Made by a program: the position numbers and the translations under genes
Source of the DNA: Motacilla alba alba
Taxonomy: Eukaryota; Chordata; Aves; Passeriformes; Motacillidae
NCBI RefSeq assembly: GCF_015832195.1
Contig: NC_052031.1
Span: 11,285,850-11,349,849 of the forward strand
DNA: 64,000 nt
Direction of reading: 5' to 3'
Part shown: in pieces, positions 51,195-63,753 of the stretch
Layout of the letters: each line of letters starts with the position of its first letter
Position numbering within the stretch: position 1 is the stretch's first letter
The notes under the pieces: generated by a model
Database searches by the model: none
Seen by the model: only the letters and a program-made list of their open reading frames with translations
What the model was told of the DNA's origin: nothing

Positions 51195-52530
51195 AGAATC
51201 ACAGAATATACTGAGTAGGAAGGGACAAACCAGAATCATCAAAGAATCATCAAGTCCAGATTCTGGCTCTGCACAGGTCACCCCACCCATGCCATCCTAT
51301 GCCTGAGAGTACTGTTCAAACACTTGAACTCTGCCAGGCTGGTGCTGTGACCACTGCCCTGGGGAGCCTGTTTCAGTGCCCAGCCACCCTCTGGGTTAAA
51401 ACTTTTTCCTTATCAGGAAATCAGCTTCTCCTGACTCAGCTTGATGTTGTTTCCTCGAGTCCTGTCACTGGTGACAAGAGCAAAGGGCTCAGTGCCTGCC
51501 CCTCCTCTTCCCCTCACAAGGAAGTTGTAACTGCAGTGAGGTCTCCCCTCTGTCCTCTTCTCCAGGCTGAACAGACCAAGTGACCTCAGCCACTCCTCAT
51601 AAGGACTCCCCTCCAGACCCTTCACCATCCTCCTGGCCTCCTTTAGGCACTCTCCAATATCTGAATGTCTTTTTTATCTTGTGGTTCCCAAAACTGCCCC
51701 CAGCACTGGAGGTGAGGCTGCCCCATTGCAGAGCAGACAAGGACAATCTCCTCCCTTGCCTGGTTGCCAATGCTGTGCCTGAATCTCCCAGGACAGAGCT
51801 GGCCCTCCTGGCTGCCAGGGCACTGCTGGCTCATGTTTAACTCACCAGTGACCAGGACCCCCAGGTCCCTTTTCCCAGCACTGCTTTCCAGCCTCTCATT
51901 CCCCCGTCTGTCTGTACATCCAGAGTTGCCCCATCTCAGGTACATAATCCAGCACTTTCCCTGATTGAACTTCACGTGGTTGGTGATTGCCCATCTCTAA
52001 TTTGTTGAGATCTCTCTGCTGGGCCTCTCTGTCCAGGAGGGAATTGACAACTCATCCAAATTTAGTTTAGTTGAGAAATTTCCTTAGTATTCCTTTAAGT
52101 CCTGCACCCAAGTCATTTAAGATGATTCTGAAGAGACCCAGGCTGAGGATGGAGCCCAGTGGGACCCCAACAGTGACAGGTCCCCAGCCTGATGTCCCCC
52201 CATTCACTGTAACCTTTGTGCCTGGCCCCAGAGCCAGTTGCTCTCCCATCGTGTAACTCGGTTATCCAGCTGTGAGCTGGGCATTTTATCTCTTGTGAGA
52301 GGAAGTATCAAAAGCTGTGCTGAAGTCCCAAAACATGACTGGCTTTCTGCTGGCTTTCCTAGATCAGCTAGAGGGGTTACCTTGTCCTAGAAGAAAATAA
52401 TTTTCAACAAGAAGGACTTTCCCCTCATGAAGCCATGCTGACTGTCACCAATGACTGCATTGTTCTCCAGGTGCTTTTTACTACCAACCAGAATAAAATT
52501 TTCCAGTATTTTACTAGGCATTAAAGTGAG
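51195..52530 (-). mobile_element. CR1 LINE, longest copy in window, partial reverse transcriptase
   Basis: On the minus strand this copy runs from mid-reverse-transcriptase to the CR1 3' end. In order, it shows a QHGFMRGKS block (near 52440), DFSTAFDTSSH (near 52330), GGTSGWGPVTVGVPLGSIL (52140-52200) and NDLGAGL. The MKFNQGKC block follows (51975), then LGVLVTGELNMSQQC, CWGQFWEPQDKKDI and MVKGLEGSPYEEWLRSLGLF (51628 downwards). The 3' terminus lies at about 51195 with AATCACAGAATAT-type sequence. An 11-base duplication (GAATCATCAAA/GAATCATCAAG) sits near the 3' end. Stops and frameshifts make it non-functional, but it is the least eroded CR1 here. ORF1 and the endonuclease domain are absent (5' truncation). 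Confidence 0.96.
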
Positions 52531-55249
52531 ACTAATAAAAATATTTCTTATTGTAATATTTATTTATTTATCTTTAGATCTATATTATTTTAATTATATA
52601 TTATATATTATTGATTTTTTTGTTATACTGTATGAAAATATTCATCATTGAAAAGTGTACAAAACCAGAAAAGTAGTTATTGTTTCATATGACACACCCT
52701 TCAAGATTTTAGATCTAAGCAGGTCACAGTCACTCAGATCTCTGGGATATTCAGATGTAAAACTGCTACAAGTCCATCTCTGCTTTTCTCAGTGTTTGCA
52801 TTGCTTATAGACACTGGAGTGCCTATCTGCTGTGTACCTGTAGTCATGATTTATAAATAACAGTTTATAATAAACTGTTCCTGTGTTGTTCTGCTCACAA
52901 GAACTGAAATACACATGAAACATTAGTTCTTCAAGGATATTATGCAGGGGGCTTGTTTCTAGTGAGGCTATTCTAAATCAAATATAGTGTAACAGCAAGG
53001 TTAAAACACCAGTATATTTAACTTTATTTATAGCAAGGCAGTTGTACTAGTTGAAGGCATTTTATTTTTCCAAGCTTTTGCATAATGGTCTGCCTTTCTT
53101 GTTCAAATGAAGAAAAAAAGGGAAATTGGCAACATATGAAAGGAACAAGAAACACATTCCTGACATGGATCCACAGTGACACAATGAAGACTTGAGTCTG
53201 GGAATTCACCAAAGTCTGGACATATTGGGAAGAAAATGAGGAAGTCACTTGCAGAGATCTCTCCCAAAGACAGCTATTTTCAGATGAGTTCTAGATCCCC
53301 TTGAAATGTCATTCATCAAACCAACTCCTGACTGCAGATCCAAGCTCTGGTGCTTAGAGGGTGCAGCCTCCCCTGCGCTATGGTGTTTCACCATTATAAC
53401 TGAGATATATCACCTTTCACTACCTAAATAAGCTGAAATCATGCCTTCACTCCTACAAACCAGTGAGACACACTGAGCATTGTTTTATGCCAGCATGCAT
53501 AAGAAATTCCATTTTGCATTAAATTAGATATTAACTGATAGTAAGCAATTATTTATACTGCTACATTGAAAATGTCTTTAGGAAGAGCACATGCAATTGT
53601 GTTTTCAAGCGTCACTCTGTCTCCTGAATGATGGTTGTTTGATTTCTGAAGCTGTGTGATGCATAAATTCTAGGCAATTATTAAGTCATTTAAGATGCAG
53701 GCAGATTTAGATCAACTTAGATACATCTTCTATATTTACACACCATTTATACAGATGACAAAGGGTCACACCCTGAGGATGTTGGCAATTTATGTGATCC
53801 CAGGATCTGTCCTAAAGAATCACATGGAGGTTTTGTGTTTCTTAGAGGTTCCCTGTCATTTGGCCATCAACCATCTGAAGACAAGGATCACATCCACAGG
53901 CACAACTCTCTTTACTATCAAGCATTTTCTGGGCTGTGCAAGTGTAAGGGATCCATACATCACAGCACTACACATCACAGCATGGGAATCACTGCACTAA
54001 ACTACATTTTAGATCCTGAAATTATATCCCAACTAACTAACACTGGAAGAGACAACATGGATGCCTGAGTCCGCCTCTACATAATCTCAGGCAAATATAC
54101 TGCTGTCACTAAGGCCAGAGGTTTAGAAGAACATCATTTCTGCAGAGTAAAAACAAAATGTAGGTTTTTAAATAATAACAGTCAGTCTTACACAGCTTAA
54201 AACCAATAAATGTTCAGTACTAGGAGAGATTTTATTGTTTTCACCACCTACTAACACCTTAGCAATAAACCTGAATTACAATTAGGAGACTGAGATAAAA
54301 TGGAAAAAGATAGGCTCAAGGCAGAAAGACTTACAGACCTTAGGAAGGAATTTCTAAATCTCAAAACACAATTTTTCGAAATTGCAGTGATAACTTTTTA
54401 TTGGAAACTGTCTTGTGCTGCTTTTGTATTTTATCATGGTAGCACCAACACAAGTGCACTTGGGATATATTTATGGTCCTGGACTCAAGCCTGATGTGTG
54501 TTTGGCCCAGCTTTTGCAAGACTGCCTGGATTTCCCAACACGCTCACACCAAGGAAAAGGTTTTCCACTCTCAGAATCCAAGACTGCAGTGGTACTAGGG
54601 CATGACTCCCATGATGTTAAAATAGTGGTGGGATTAATTTATGGAATAACACAATTCATATTGGATAACTTCCATACTGTCCCTCACAGGACATCACCAC
54701 ATGTCATGCCTGGTGCTGGCACCATGAGCTGCCTGCCCAGCCAGCATGTGACACATGCTGTCAGTGGCAGGACACTCATCCTCCCTGGGCAGCAGCTGGG
54801 GCTGAGGCTCCCTGCCCAGAGCCCTGCAGCAAAGCAGGGCTTGCCAAATGCCCTTTTCTACCAGGGTCCATGCCCAGCAACTCCCTCCCTCCTCCTGCAG
54901 CTTCAGAGGGGCTGTTCACATCACACTGCATAAACTGTGTCCCTGCTACCTGGCCCAGGGCAGCAACCTCCCATGTGGGTTCAGTCAGAGAAGCAGATGG
55001 CCTGAGGGCACCTCTGCATATTTTGCCAGGCAATGGCCTGTTCAGAGAGCAGCCCCTGGGCAGGAAGAAGAGCTTGTTCAGAATCAACATCACCATGGGA
55101 ATAACAGAGAGTGTAACACCAGGCACATTTATTTCTTTATTTAATAAGTGGGTTCATTATGAAGCTGCCCAGTGAAAGTATCAACCTTGTCAGATCTCCA
55201 CAAATATATCCACAAAGACGAAGTGAATATGACAGTGTTCAAGGAATAT
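52531..55249. other. Unannotated sequence with a GC-richer block
   Basis: An AT-rich start (52540-52640) is followed by single-copy sequence. The segment 54690-55090 is GC-richer but CpG-poor, and an open frame of 172 codons (54415-54933, plus strand) extends into it. The frame has no recognisable domain, signal peptide or splice signal, and I do not call it a gene. Confidence 0.4.
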
Positions 55250-55297
55250 AACAATAAATAAATAAATAAATAAATACACAAATAAATACATAAAAAA
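55250..55297. repeat. (AATA)n tetranucleotide microsatellite
   Basis: About six AATA/TAAA units, an ACAC interruption, then further AATAAATACATAAAA units. Translated on the minus strand it gives only a Tyr/Leu/Phe/Ile-rich run. Confidence 0.9.
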
Positions 55298-57139
55298 GCA
55301 AAACAACTTCCAAAGCGAAAACAAAACAAAATCTCCCCCACCTCCCATCCCTACTCCATGCCTTTCTACAAGTTGTTTAAGGCATATATTGTCACCTACC
55401 ATGATTTCTTCTTTGGGTATATTACCACAGCCCCAATTCTGCTCTCTAGCAATGGATTTATCAGTACGTCTGTGATAAACTTTAGCCAAAAATGTGAAAT
55501 TATATACATATTTCATATGCTTCAGTAGATGCTTAAATATGTTGATCTAATTTTTCCCTTTAGTTTATTTAGCATAAAAATTGTCTCTTTTTAGTGTTAT
55601 GTATATTTTATCTCTTCCAAAACAATGGTGTAAGTTATAGGCCAAGAACAGATTTTTCTATAATACTGCTCGGGTTTTAAGCTATTGTGACTGGTAAATT
55701 AAAAACCATATTTACTGCCCTAACATTAAAGTACCAGGGAGAAAAACTGTATTGTGGGTTGATTCAGTTCAGGAGAGCAAAAGTCAAAGAAAAACCTGAG
55801 TGTCTACTTTACCCATCAGGGAACCATGTAAATATGACTCAAAACTAGTTTGCCCCATGTCAACTCAGGTGTCAGACTCAGCAAAATACAGAGCCTGGCT
55901 TGTGTACACATTTTGACTCTTTTCACAGCCACAGCAAGTGGAAGAGGAGTGTTCCCAAGAGGTAAATGTGTGCAGCCTTGCTGGCTGCTGTTGCCAGCCC
56001 AGAAGGAGTGAGCAGAAGTTCTCTGAACTGGGGAGAGCAGGACATCATGAGCGTGAGCTGCAAGAAGCCTGTGGAGGTAATGGTCACTCTTGCTCTGGCT
56101 GTTACACAGCTGTGAGGGATATCTTTGTATCCAGTTTCCAAATAACCAAATAATACACAATCTTAGAAAAGTATTCATGTTTTTCTTAGCTTTTCTTTTC
56201 TGTGGTTTCACTTGTTAAAATCATGAAAATTGTTATTGCAATATGACCAGACATCCATGCACCTTTTATGATTTTTCCAGAGCCACAACCATCTGACATG
56301 AGCATCAAACACATTTGATATCAGTCTCATTTCAAAATGTAATTAACATTGCACTCCCAAGAGAAACAAATGCATTTTTTCTGAAGAAAGGCAGATAGCA
56401 TTAAATCAAAGAACATTCTCCCACAGTCAGGGGTGGGAGAATGACCACTCCTGCTTCCCTACCAGGCCAGCATGTTCACCCATAAGAGGGTGAGCAGTTA
56501 TGAAGACTTTACATTTTTGAAACACATAGCATTATGAGTGTTAACACAAATGGGAAAAAATCCTCACCAAAGCCAAATGCAATGCTGATCATGTATTCAG
56601 AAGTTTTTGGAGGAATATCAAATCTAACTCCATATTCCTAATGAATACAAAAAGGATGATTCTTCACAGTTGGCAGGCTGGTGTGAGCCATATAACAGAA
56701 TTTTGTGGCTATTCTCGCTCTGGAGTTAGAACTAGGGCTATCAAAATGATGGATGGCAAGGGGTATTTTACAGTATCTGCTGCAAACCTGCTTACATTTT
56801 GCATGTAAGTCCCTTTCTCTGCAGTGTGCTGGGAGAGCAGCAGATCTAAATGCTCTCAGTTATAAACGTCAGCTTCAAACCACTCAGGTGGGATCGACAG
56901 CACTAAACTGGATTAAAAACAGCCCACATGAGAACAGAATCAGACCCAGCAGTTACAAAACAGCTATATTAGAAGATAGTTAGCTGTTTCCATAGAAATG
57001 GAAATACGGATTCAATCCCTTCAGATCAGAGCTCTGAACGAAGCAGGAGTAACCAAACTGTTTGTAAATGTGTCATGTCAAACAGAAATCTCTGGTAAAA
57101 GTGTGGACTTGTAGTGTTTGTAAAGCTAATGTAACTAAT
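55298..57139. other. Unannotated sequence
   Basis: No gene or repeat family is recognised. Minus-strand open frames at 55816-56211 (131 codons) and 55923-56141 overlap one another in different frames and resemble nothing known. The stretch leads into the CpG island. Confidence 0.4.
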
Positions 57140-58100
57140 GCTCATAATACAAAGCCAGGGAAAATGCCGGGCTCAGCGTCTCCGGGCTGCCTTGCTCTTG
57201 GGAAGGAGAATTGGAAGGCAACTGTGTATTACTGATTATGGCGATAGCCCCGTCCTTACCCGGGGTAGAGCAGTTACAGCGTTCACACTCAGCGGTGCTT
57301 ACCCCGGCATCCATCTCCCGGCACGGGGGCGTGTTCCCGGCGCAGCCGGCACCGGGATGGTGCCAGCAGATGGCACTCGGAATGCTCGGCATCACCCCGG
57401 CTGCGCCGCTCGGCAGCACAGCTACCTCCCCGCCCGGGACACAGGGGTCAAGCCTGGTGACTGAGCCGCTAGAAATACTGCCACGCAGAAATGTCCGAGG
57501 GACGCGGGCAGGGACACCCCCTCGCCAGGCACGGATCGCTCCCAGGTGCTCCTGCCGTGCGGCGATGCCTCGCTCGGCGCCAGCAGCGGCACTGGCCAGC
57601 CCAGCCACGCTTCCAGAGCCGGGCTTTAAATACCGAAATAACCCCGACTGGGCGTGCACAGCTCCAGCAAGCTGCCCAAGCAGCGACTAAAAGGAGCTTC
57701 GAAGAGCGAGTGAGGAGAATAAGCGGGAACCGTGAGCGCAGGAGAGCCCGGAGCTGCAATCGCTGCGAGGGAGGCTGAAGCCCCCGGAGCGGGCAGGCGA
57801 TGATGACGCCCCAGAGCGGGGTCAGGCCTTTCGCAGGGAGCCGCAGCTCTGCCTCCGACCATTCTTACTCCGCACATAACGAAAACCAATTAGCAGACAC
57901 TTTTCTTTGGAACGTAATCCCAGTCTCGGGCTTTTCATTAGTTCGGGAGAGTGCTGGCAACTCCCACATCAGCAAGAATTTCCCGATTGCTTTCAGAAAC
58001 GCTGCTTGCCGCATTCCTCCGAGAAATGCCTTCCCATTTGCACAGCACAAACAAGCACAGACATGGGCGAGACTTTCTGAAACCCTCTGCAGCAGCGTTA
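57140..58100. promoter_or_regulatory. CpG island, likely promoter / first-exon region of an unidentified gene
   Basis: By hand count, about 56 CpG sites fall in the 600 bases 57241-57840, with a lower-density shoulder to about 58100. Flanking DNA has almost none. The block holds several promoter-type words: TTTAAATA (57624-57632, TATA-like on either strand), GGGCGTG near 57651, CCAAT near 57886 and an exact CTCF-type site at 57363-57377. The CpG level falls off gradually on the right. No known repeat is visible. Overlapping open frames occur on both strands (174 codons minus strand 57135-57659; 159 codons plus strand 57211-57690; 124 codons plus strand from ATG 57800), as GC-rich DNA produces. 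None matches a protein I recognise. Direction of transcription and splice donor cannot be fixed by eye. It is the strongest functional candidate in the window. Confidence 0.78.
57363..57377 (+). promoter_or_regulatory. Consensus CTCF-type binding site
   Basis: CCAGCAGATGGCACT satisfies every position of the degenerate vertebrate CTCF core CCASYAGRKGGCRSY. It lies inside the CpG island. CTCF is an insulator and loop-anchoring protein conserved across vertebrates, including birds. A second near match (CCAGCAGCGGCACT, one base short) lies at about 57580. Occupancy is inferred, not shown. Confidence 0.6.
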
Positions 58101-61100
58101 AATGGATACTCCTCCACATGCCTTTATTTCTAAGGATGAACTTTGACTTCTCTGCTTCTAGCAGTACTTTTTAAAGGTTTTTTTTTTTTTTTGGTGGGGG
58201 GGTTGTGATAAAATGAAAAGAGGAAAGCGGATAAAAGGAAAAAGAGCAAAATACAAGTAAAACAAAAAAATCTGACATATCCTGGGGAGGACTGAAAAGA
58301 AAGAAATATTTTTTTGGGAACTGTTTTGCACTAATTTATTCTTAATTTCCAGTATATCCTCCTGCCCACTGTAATTTCACTAGGCCTTTTAATTATCTTT
58401 GATCATAATGGGAGGTTTCAGACCCTTATTTCCTAGTTACAGCACTTTGTCCTCCGAGTCAGCCTATGGTACTTGCAACTGCTCAGCAGATGTTTGTGTT
58501 CTTGGTGGGAAGTCACTTACAGGCCTTTGTTCTTTATTAGGAATGGCTGATTTGGCTAGGCTGAAACTATTGATGGCAATAACAAAAATATGGAAAAACA
58601 ATCTGACATATTCCAAATACAAGTTTCATTGTTTTAAGAACAAAACCTGCTATCAAAAGCATTTTTATTCCAATTAAGATGTTCTAAGTTTGTGTTCTGA
58701 TCCTTCAAAAATTGTCCTGTATTTTCTTTTCAGTTCAGTTGGTCACTATGCCAATGCCTTAATAATTGTTATATGTGGAGACATCAGTAATTTTAAAGCC
58801 TTTTATTTAAATATTTCTCTATTGAGGTAAACAGAGATACAGACCTAAAGCTCTTGAAATACTAGGCAGAAGTTTTCCACGCAATGCTTAAAAAAATTAT
58901 TTGAAAAGCCCAAAGCTTTGTTGAAAGTAAATGATTAATTCTTGAAAATTTTTGTGCATTTAGATACAGACATAAAAGCTGAAAAAGTGCAGAAATCCCT
59001 AATCTCCATGATTAGCCTTCCTTTAAGTAACTGCTCATTAAAATAATTTCATGCATGTCCTCTGACCATAAGTGAAAACTAGACTAATTGTTCAAAAAAG
59101 AAATAAATAAATGGGAGAACATAATTTCCCCTCCTTTTTAACATCCACCCACTCATCCAGTTTTTGTTTAGTCAAGAATTCTTTTTTTCATTCCTACAAC
59201 TTTAGACTTCCCCCAGGTCTTCCTTCCAACAGTGGCCTGATCTGTCCATCATGTGACATACAAAACTACCTGGGAAAGTTTTGCAGCTGGTGCTCAACTC
59301 CATCAGATCTCAGCTGCTACTCTCACTGTGAACTATTTTGGGTGGGGTGGGGTCATTCCTCCCTGTGGCCCCCTTTCCAGCTCCATGCCTAGCCCCTGTT
59401 GAAAATCATGAACTAGGTTTCCAACGTCTTTTCCCTACAAACAGTTCTAGTAACAAAACTTACCCCACCTTTCAGTCCCCATAATTAAGAGCTGATGAGG
59501 ACACCTTCCTCTTACCTAGAAGCCAGCACAGTGTTTGTGTGATGAGCAAGAATAAAGGTCTCTTTTCTGTCCAGAGCTTTCAACCTGCCACATGTTCTCC
59601 GTGTAAATGCATTTAAACACAAGTTACTGGAACTTCTCAGTCCTTTAAACCATTCCACTGTGCGTGACATACAGAAATAGCCACTTGATGACACCAAAGA
59701 CAGAGATTATGTGGGATATTACATAGACATTACAAACATAAAGGGGGATCAACTCCTACTGGAAAGTTACATAAATTTCAGCCCTTGCTCCAAGGACTAT
59801 TTAATCAGGCAGCACAATGCTCCGTGTGAGCTCCTTGGGTTCTGACCGTGGGGTAAAATGTCATCCCTCCTCTCCCTCGAATACATATAGTTATGCACTT
59901 TTTGTAAAACAAAAAAGCTGCAATATGAGAAACTGAGAAATGCAGGTGCCATATCATCAGGCTGCCAAAAGGAGTTGATCACAGGATTTTTACTTACTGA
60001 ACAGAGATTACCATTAGATGGTGGAAAAAAATAGCTATAAAACATGGTTTGTGCACATAAATCTTCTTTCCTACAATTTAACATTGTACATAAGAATGGT
60101 GTAAGAATTTTTACACTCATATTGAAGACACCTATGGATGTCTTTCTTGGGCATAATCTATACACACCAGATGAACATTAATTATCAATGTATAATTTAC
60201 ACTTAGCCAGGTTTATATCTCCAAGTTTCCCCCGACTACTCAAAATCTAATCTGCAACACCATAACTTTGCAAGACCCAAGTCCTTCTGGAGTCCTACAT
60301 CTGAAACCAGTGCAGTGTATCTTTGAAAGATGCTACCCAGATCCAGCAGTGATCAGTCAATTGTTCCCTTCTGCAGGAGGTTTTAGAAATCAAGGAGACA
60401 ATTTACTATCCTAACTGGGGACTTTGGAGTCCACTTGTTTAATCTGCATGAAAAGTGCCACCACAGCCACTATCTGCAGGTTCTGAAGTGGTTACATATT
60501 TTACGAAGTATATAGGTAGAAATGTTTTTTTCCCCAATTAAGTTTTCCTATTCCCATGGTTTCCAAATGACACTTTAAATGAACAGTAGCTGATTTTGGT
60601 AGCTGTTTTACAGAAATACAGCATTTGGAGCCTTGCCCACACAACAGCAAAGTTTTATGGGTATTAAGAAAAGCAGAATTTATATTTCTAAAGAATTATG
60701 TCAATGCTTCCTGCAGCTACTAATGTTGATTTGTCTGAAGATAACTGTTACATAAATTAATTTTAATATTTGGAGTACCCATACAAACAAGGACAACAAA
60801 TATAGCTGTACTTCACCTATATATATCCATTTATGCAGGAATATAGCACAAGAATAAAGGAAAAATATTCAGTAAGTTTAATTTTCAAAGCATTTTACTA
60901 TTTCTAGCAAAACCAGAGTCCTGCCTCACCATTGCTTTTTCCATGCTGTTTCTGGCCTCTCTCGCAGTGCTGTAGCTGTTCCCAAAATAAAAACTCTTCT
61001 CCCACCATGAGAGTCCACCCCACTCCTGCTGACCTGAGTTGGTGCCCCTCTGCAGGTGTTCCTGAGACACCCTTGGCTGAACCACACTATTGTGGGTGCT

Positions 61101-62750
61101 GGTAGGGCCCTCCTGTGTGAGATCTACTCAGCAGGGAAAGATCTCCCCTCTCTGATGTTACCCAAAAGTTCAGAAGGCTCTTGGAACCCCACAGCCAAGT
61201 GAATGCACCCACTTCCTGTCTGTTGGCAGCTCACTTATTTCTCTGAGCCTTGTCAAAGATGCCTCAGAGGAGTCTGGATAGGATGGATTTCACCGAGCAG
61301 ACTCAGCTTTTTAGCTCATTATCAAAGAAAGCTCCAGACACCAAAATTAATTTCAGCACCTATTCATTCAAGAAGGAAAAATGAACACCACCACCATCTT
61401 ACAGAAATGGTTCTGAACCTTGTATCCAACACTTCAGAGAAGACAGGAGACACATAGTAAGGAAATCAAATCCACTCTCCCATAATATTATGAAGTATCA
61501 ATCTGCATCTCTTTTATTCATCGGATTATCGTGTTCCATTATAAACATCATACCATATGTTGAAGTACATTTTGATCATGTTTGTATGAACACATTTGTT
61601 AACACACTCTGGAAATAATCATAAATTATTTAAGTATTATAATTACTTGTATTTGGACACAATAGTAAAAATCTATTCTAAATAATAGTTATGTTTTCTC
61701 ACTTTTGTGTATATAGGTAATTCAATTGTCATCCTTGGGAAACAATTTCTAATTCACTATCAAAAGCTGTTTACGATGACAGATATATTAATACTACTAA
61801 CCAAAAATAAATTAAAATATGACTGTCATTCCAAATCAGTTTTAAAATTATTCCCTCTCAAATCAGGGCTCGGCTAGATTTGCATTAATTTTTTCCAAAA
61901 AGGGATCTCTAAAGATGCAGGAATCTTCAAGCAGTTGCATCTGATTAAATATGCCATGTACAGAGAAGGAATAGCAAAGATTAAGGCAAGGAAAAAAATA
62001 GAGAAGATTACATTTTCCATGACTTTCCTCTTAGCTTTCTAACTAAATCCTGTCTAACGTAGACAGCAGTGTGTTTTAACTTCCATCTACTACTCTGAAA
62101 ATTATTTTTACGTCCTGTTACATAAGTACCTCTTGAGTGCAATAATGCTTTAGAGGGATAATAAATAAAGAGCAACATAATAAAGGATGTTACACTGCAA
62201 AGTGCAGTGCACAGGGACAGCATTCTGTCCAGCTGATTCTTTCCCAAGTGTGTAGCCCACAAATTCAGAAATACATCATTTAAATTTAAGAACTTGAGCA
62301 TCAGATTTTCATTACTGTTCTAATAAAATGGAATAATAGATTGGTAGTTCACTGTACTAGTTGCAAATTCATCTGCACTTGTAAATTTTGCCAGGTAAGG
62401 TGAACCTAAACCTGGGAAACATAAGCAGAGAATTATTTCAGAACTCTACTGAAGAAAATATGGGAGAGCCTGAGAAATGTTTGTGAACCCTGTAGATAAA
62501 GTAACTTTTAAATAATTTTGAATACCTCAAACATAATTACAAATCCTCTTCTTCCCTTTGGCTTCTTCAAGGCCATAACAACATAATTTTCTGAGTCAAC
62601 ATAACTATGCAGGGCACTGATCCTAGAATCACCTCCAGGAAATTTGTACTTCTTTAATGAGCTATGTCCGTAAAGAAACTGCTTATTTGTTTAAAGTTCA
62701 AAGCATATTTAAAAATGTGCACATTCTGAGTCTAAATCCATTTGCATTAT
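58101..62750. other. Unannotated AT-rich sequence downstream of the CpG island
   Basis: There is a 15-base T run at 58178-58192 followed by a G-rich run (GGTGGGGGGGTTG). Otherwise no repeat family or gene is recognised. The segment 60885-61200 is somewhat GC-richer and contains unrecognised open frames. 61480-61870 is AT-rich, repeat-free and possibly conserved. Confidence 0.4.
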
Positions 62751-63753
62751 AGAATAGAATCACATAATTCATTAAGTTTGGAAAAGACCTCTAGGATCAT
62801 TGAGCCCAACTGTTAACACAGCACTACCAACTCCACCATTAAACCAAACCTACACATCTTTTAAATATCCCCTCAGGGATGGTGACTCCACTGCTCCACT
62901 GAGCAGCCTCCTCAAGTGCTTGACAACTGTTTCATAGATGAAATTTCTCCTAAATATAAACCTTCTCTGGCACAACTTGAGGCCATTTCCTCTTGTCCTG
63001 TCATTTGTTACCTCAGAGAAGAGTCTGACCCTCAGCTTTCTTCAACCTCCCTCCAGGTAGCTGCAGAGTGATAAGGTCCCCTCTGAACTTTGTTTTCTCC
63101 AGGCTAAACAACCCTGACTCCCTCAGATGTTCCAGAGGCTTCATCAGCCCTGTTGCCATTCTCTGGACTTACTCAGAAATGTCTTTAGAGATCCCTTTTA
63201 GGAAAAAAATTAATGTAAATCTTGCCAAACCCTGACTTGAGAGGGAATAACCTTAACAATATCCTCCTCAATCTCTTTCCTTTAGTGAGAGGCCCAAAAC
63301 TGAGCACAGGATTTGAGATGTGGCCTCACCAGTGTTGAGTACAGGGAGTCAACCATTGCCCTGGTCCTGCTGGCCACAGTGCTGCTGATACAAGTCCAGA
63401 TGCCACTGGCCTTCTTGGCCCCCTGGGCACAGCTGGCTCACGTTCAGCTGCTGTTGATCAGCACCCACAGGTCCTTTTCCACCAAGCAGCTTTGCAGACA
63501 CTCTGCCCCAGCCTGCCTGGGGTTGCTGTGGCCAAAGTGCAGCACTCAGCCTTGCCACACGATTGACCTCAGCCCATCAATCCTGTCCAGATTCCTCTGC
63601 AGAGACTTCCTGCCCTCCAGCAGATCATTACTGGCACTCAACTTTGTGTCATCTCCAAACTCATGGAGGGAGCATTGATCCCCTTGTCCAGATCATTGAT
63701 AATAATATTAAACAGGACTGGGCCCAATACTGAGTTCTGGGGAACTCCACTGG
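62751..63753 (-). mobile_element. CR1 LINE, 5'-truncated, with internal insertion
   Basis: On the minus strand the copy begins inside the reverse transcriptase, at GVPQNSVLGPVLFN (about 63750 downwards), followed by a degraded FADD region near 63660. It continues through the LNVSQLC region (63440) and the ORF2 C-terminus. The CR1 3' UTR ends near 62751 with AATAGAATCACATAATTC. The plus strand shows the usual antisense landmarks 'CTTCTTGGCC' and 'AGGTCCTTTTCC'. An insertion of about 85-90 bases (63175-63262) interrupts it. The 5' truncation point abuts a tRNA-Ile-derived SINE head in the same orientation. The reading frame is broken and the copy is inactive. Confidence 0.95.
63175..63262. other. 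Non-CR1 insertion within the CR1 copy
   Basis: CR1 similarity stops after CTCTGGACTTACTC and resumes at CCTCAATCTCTTTCC, leaving about 85-90 bases unlike CR1. A nine-base near-duplicate (AATGTCTTT at 63178, AATCTCTTT at 63270) flanks the segment and might be a target-site duplication. The inserted DNA is AT-rich, and I do not recognise its source. Confidence 0.6.

Noticed and set aside
57135..57659. 174-codon minus-strand open frame in the CpG island
   Set aside because: GC-rich sequence is poor in stop codons, and equally long frames overlap on the plus strand. The protein has no recognisable domain and the frame runs across the TATA-like word.
57800..58174. 124-codon plus-strand frame starting at tandem ATGs in the CpG island
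   Set aside because: Position and context would suit a first coding exon, but the sequence resembles no known protein. It reads through AT-rich DNA to a stop with no clear splice donor.
63313..63678. 121-codon plus-strand open frame
   Set aside because: It is the antisense strand of a CR1 copy.
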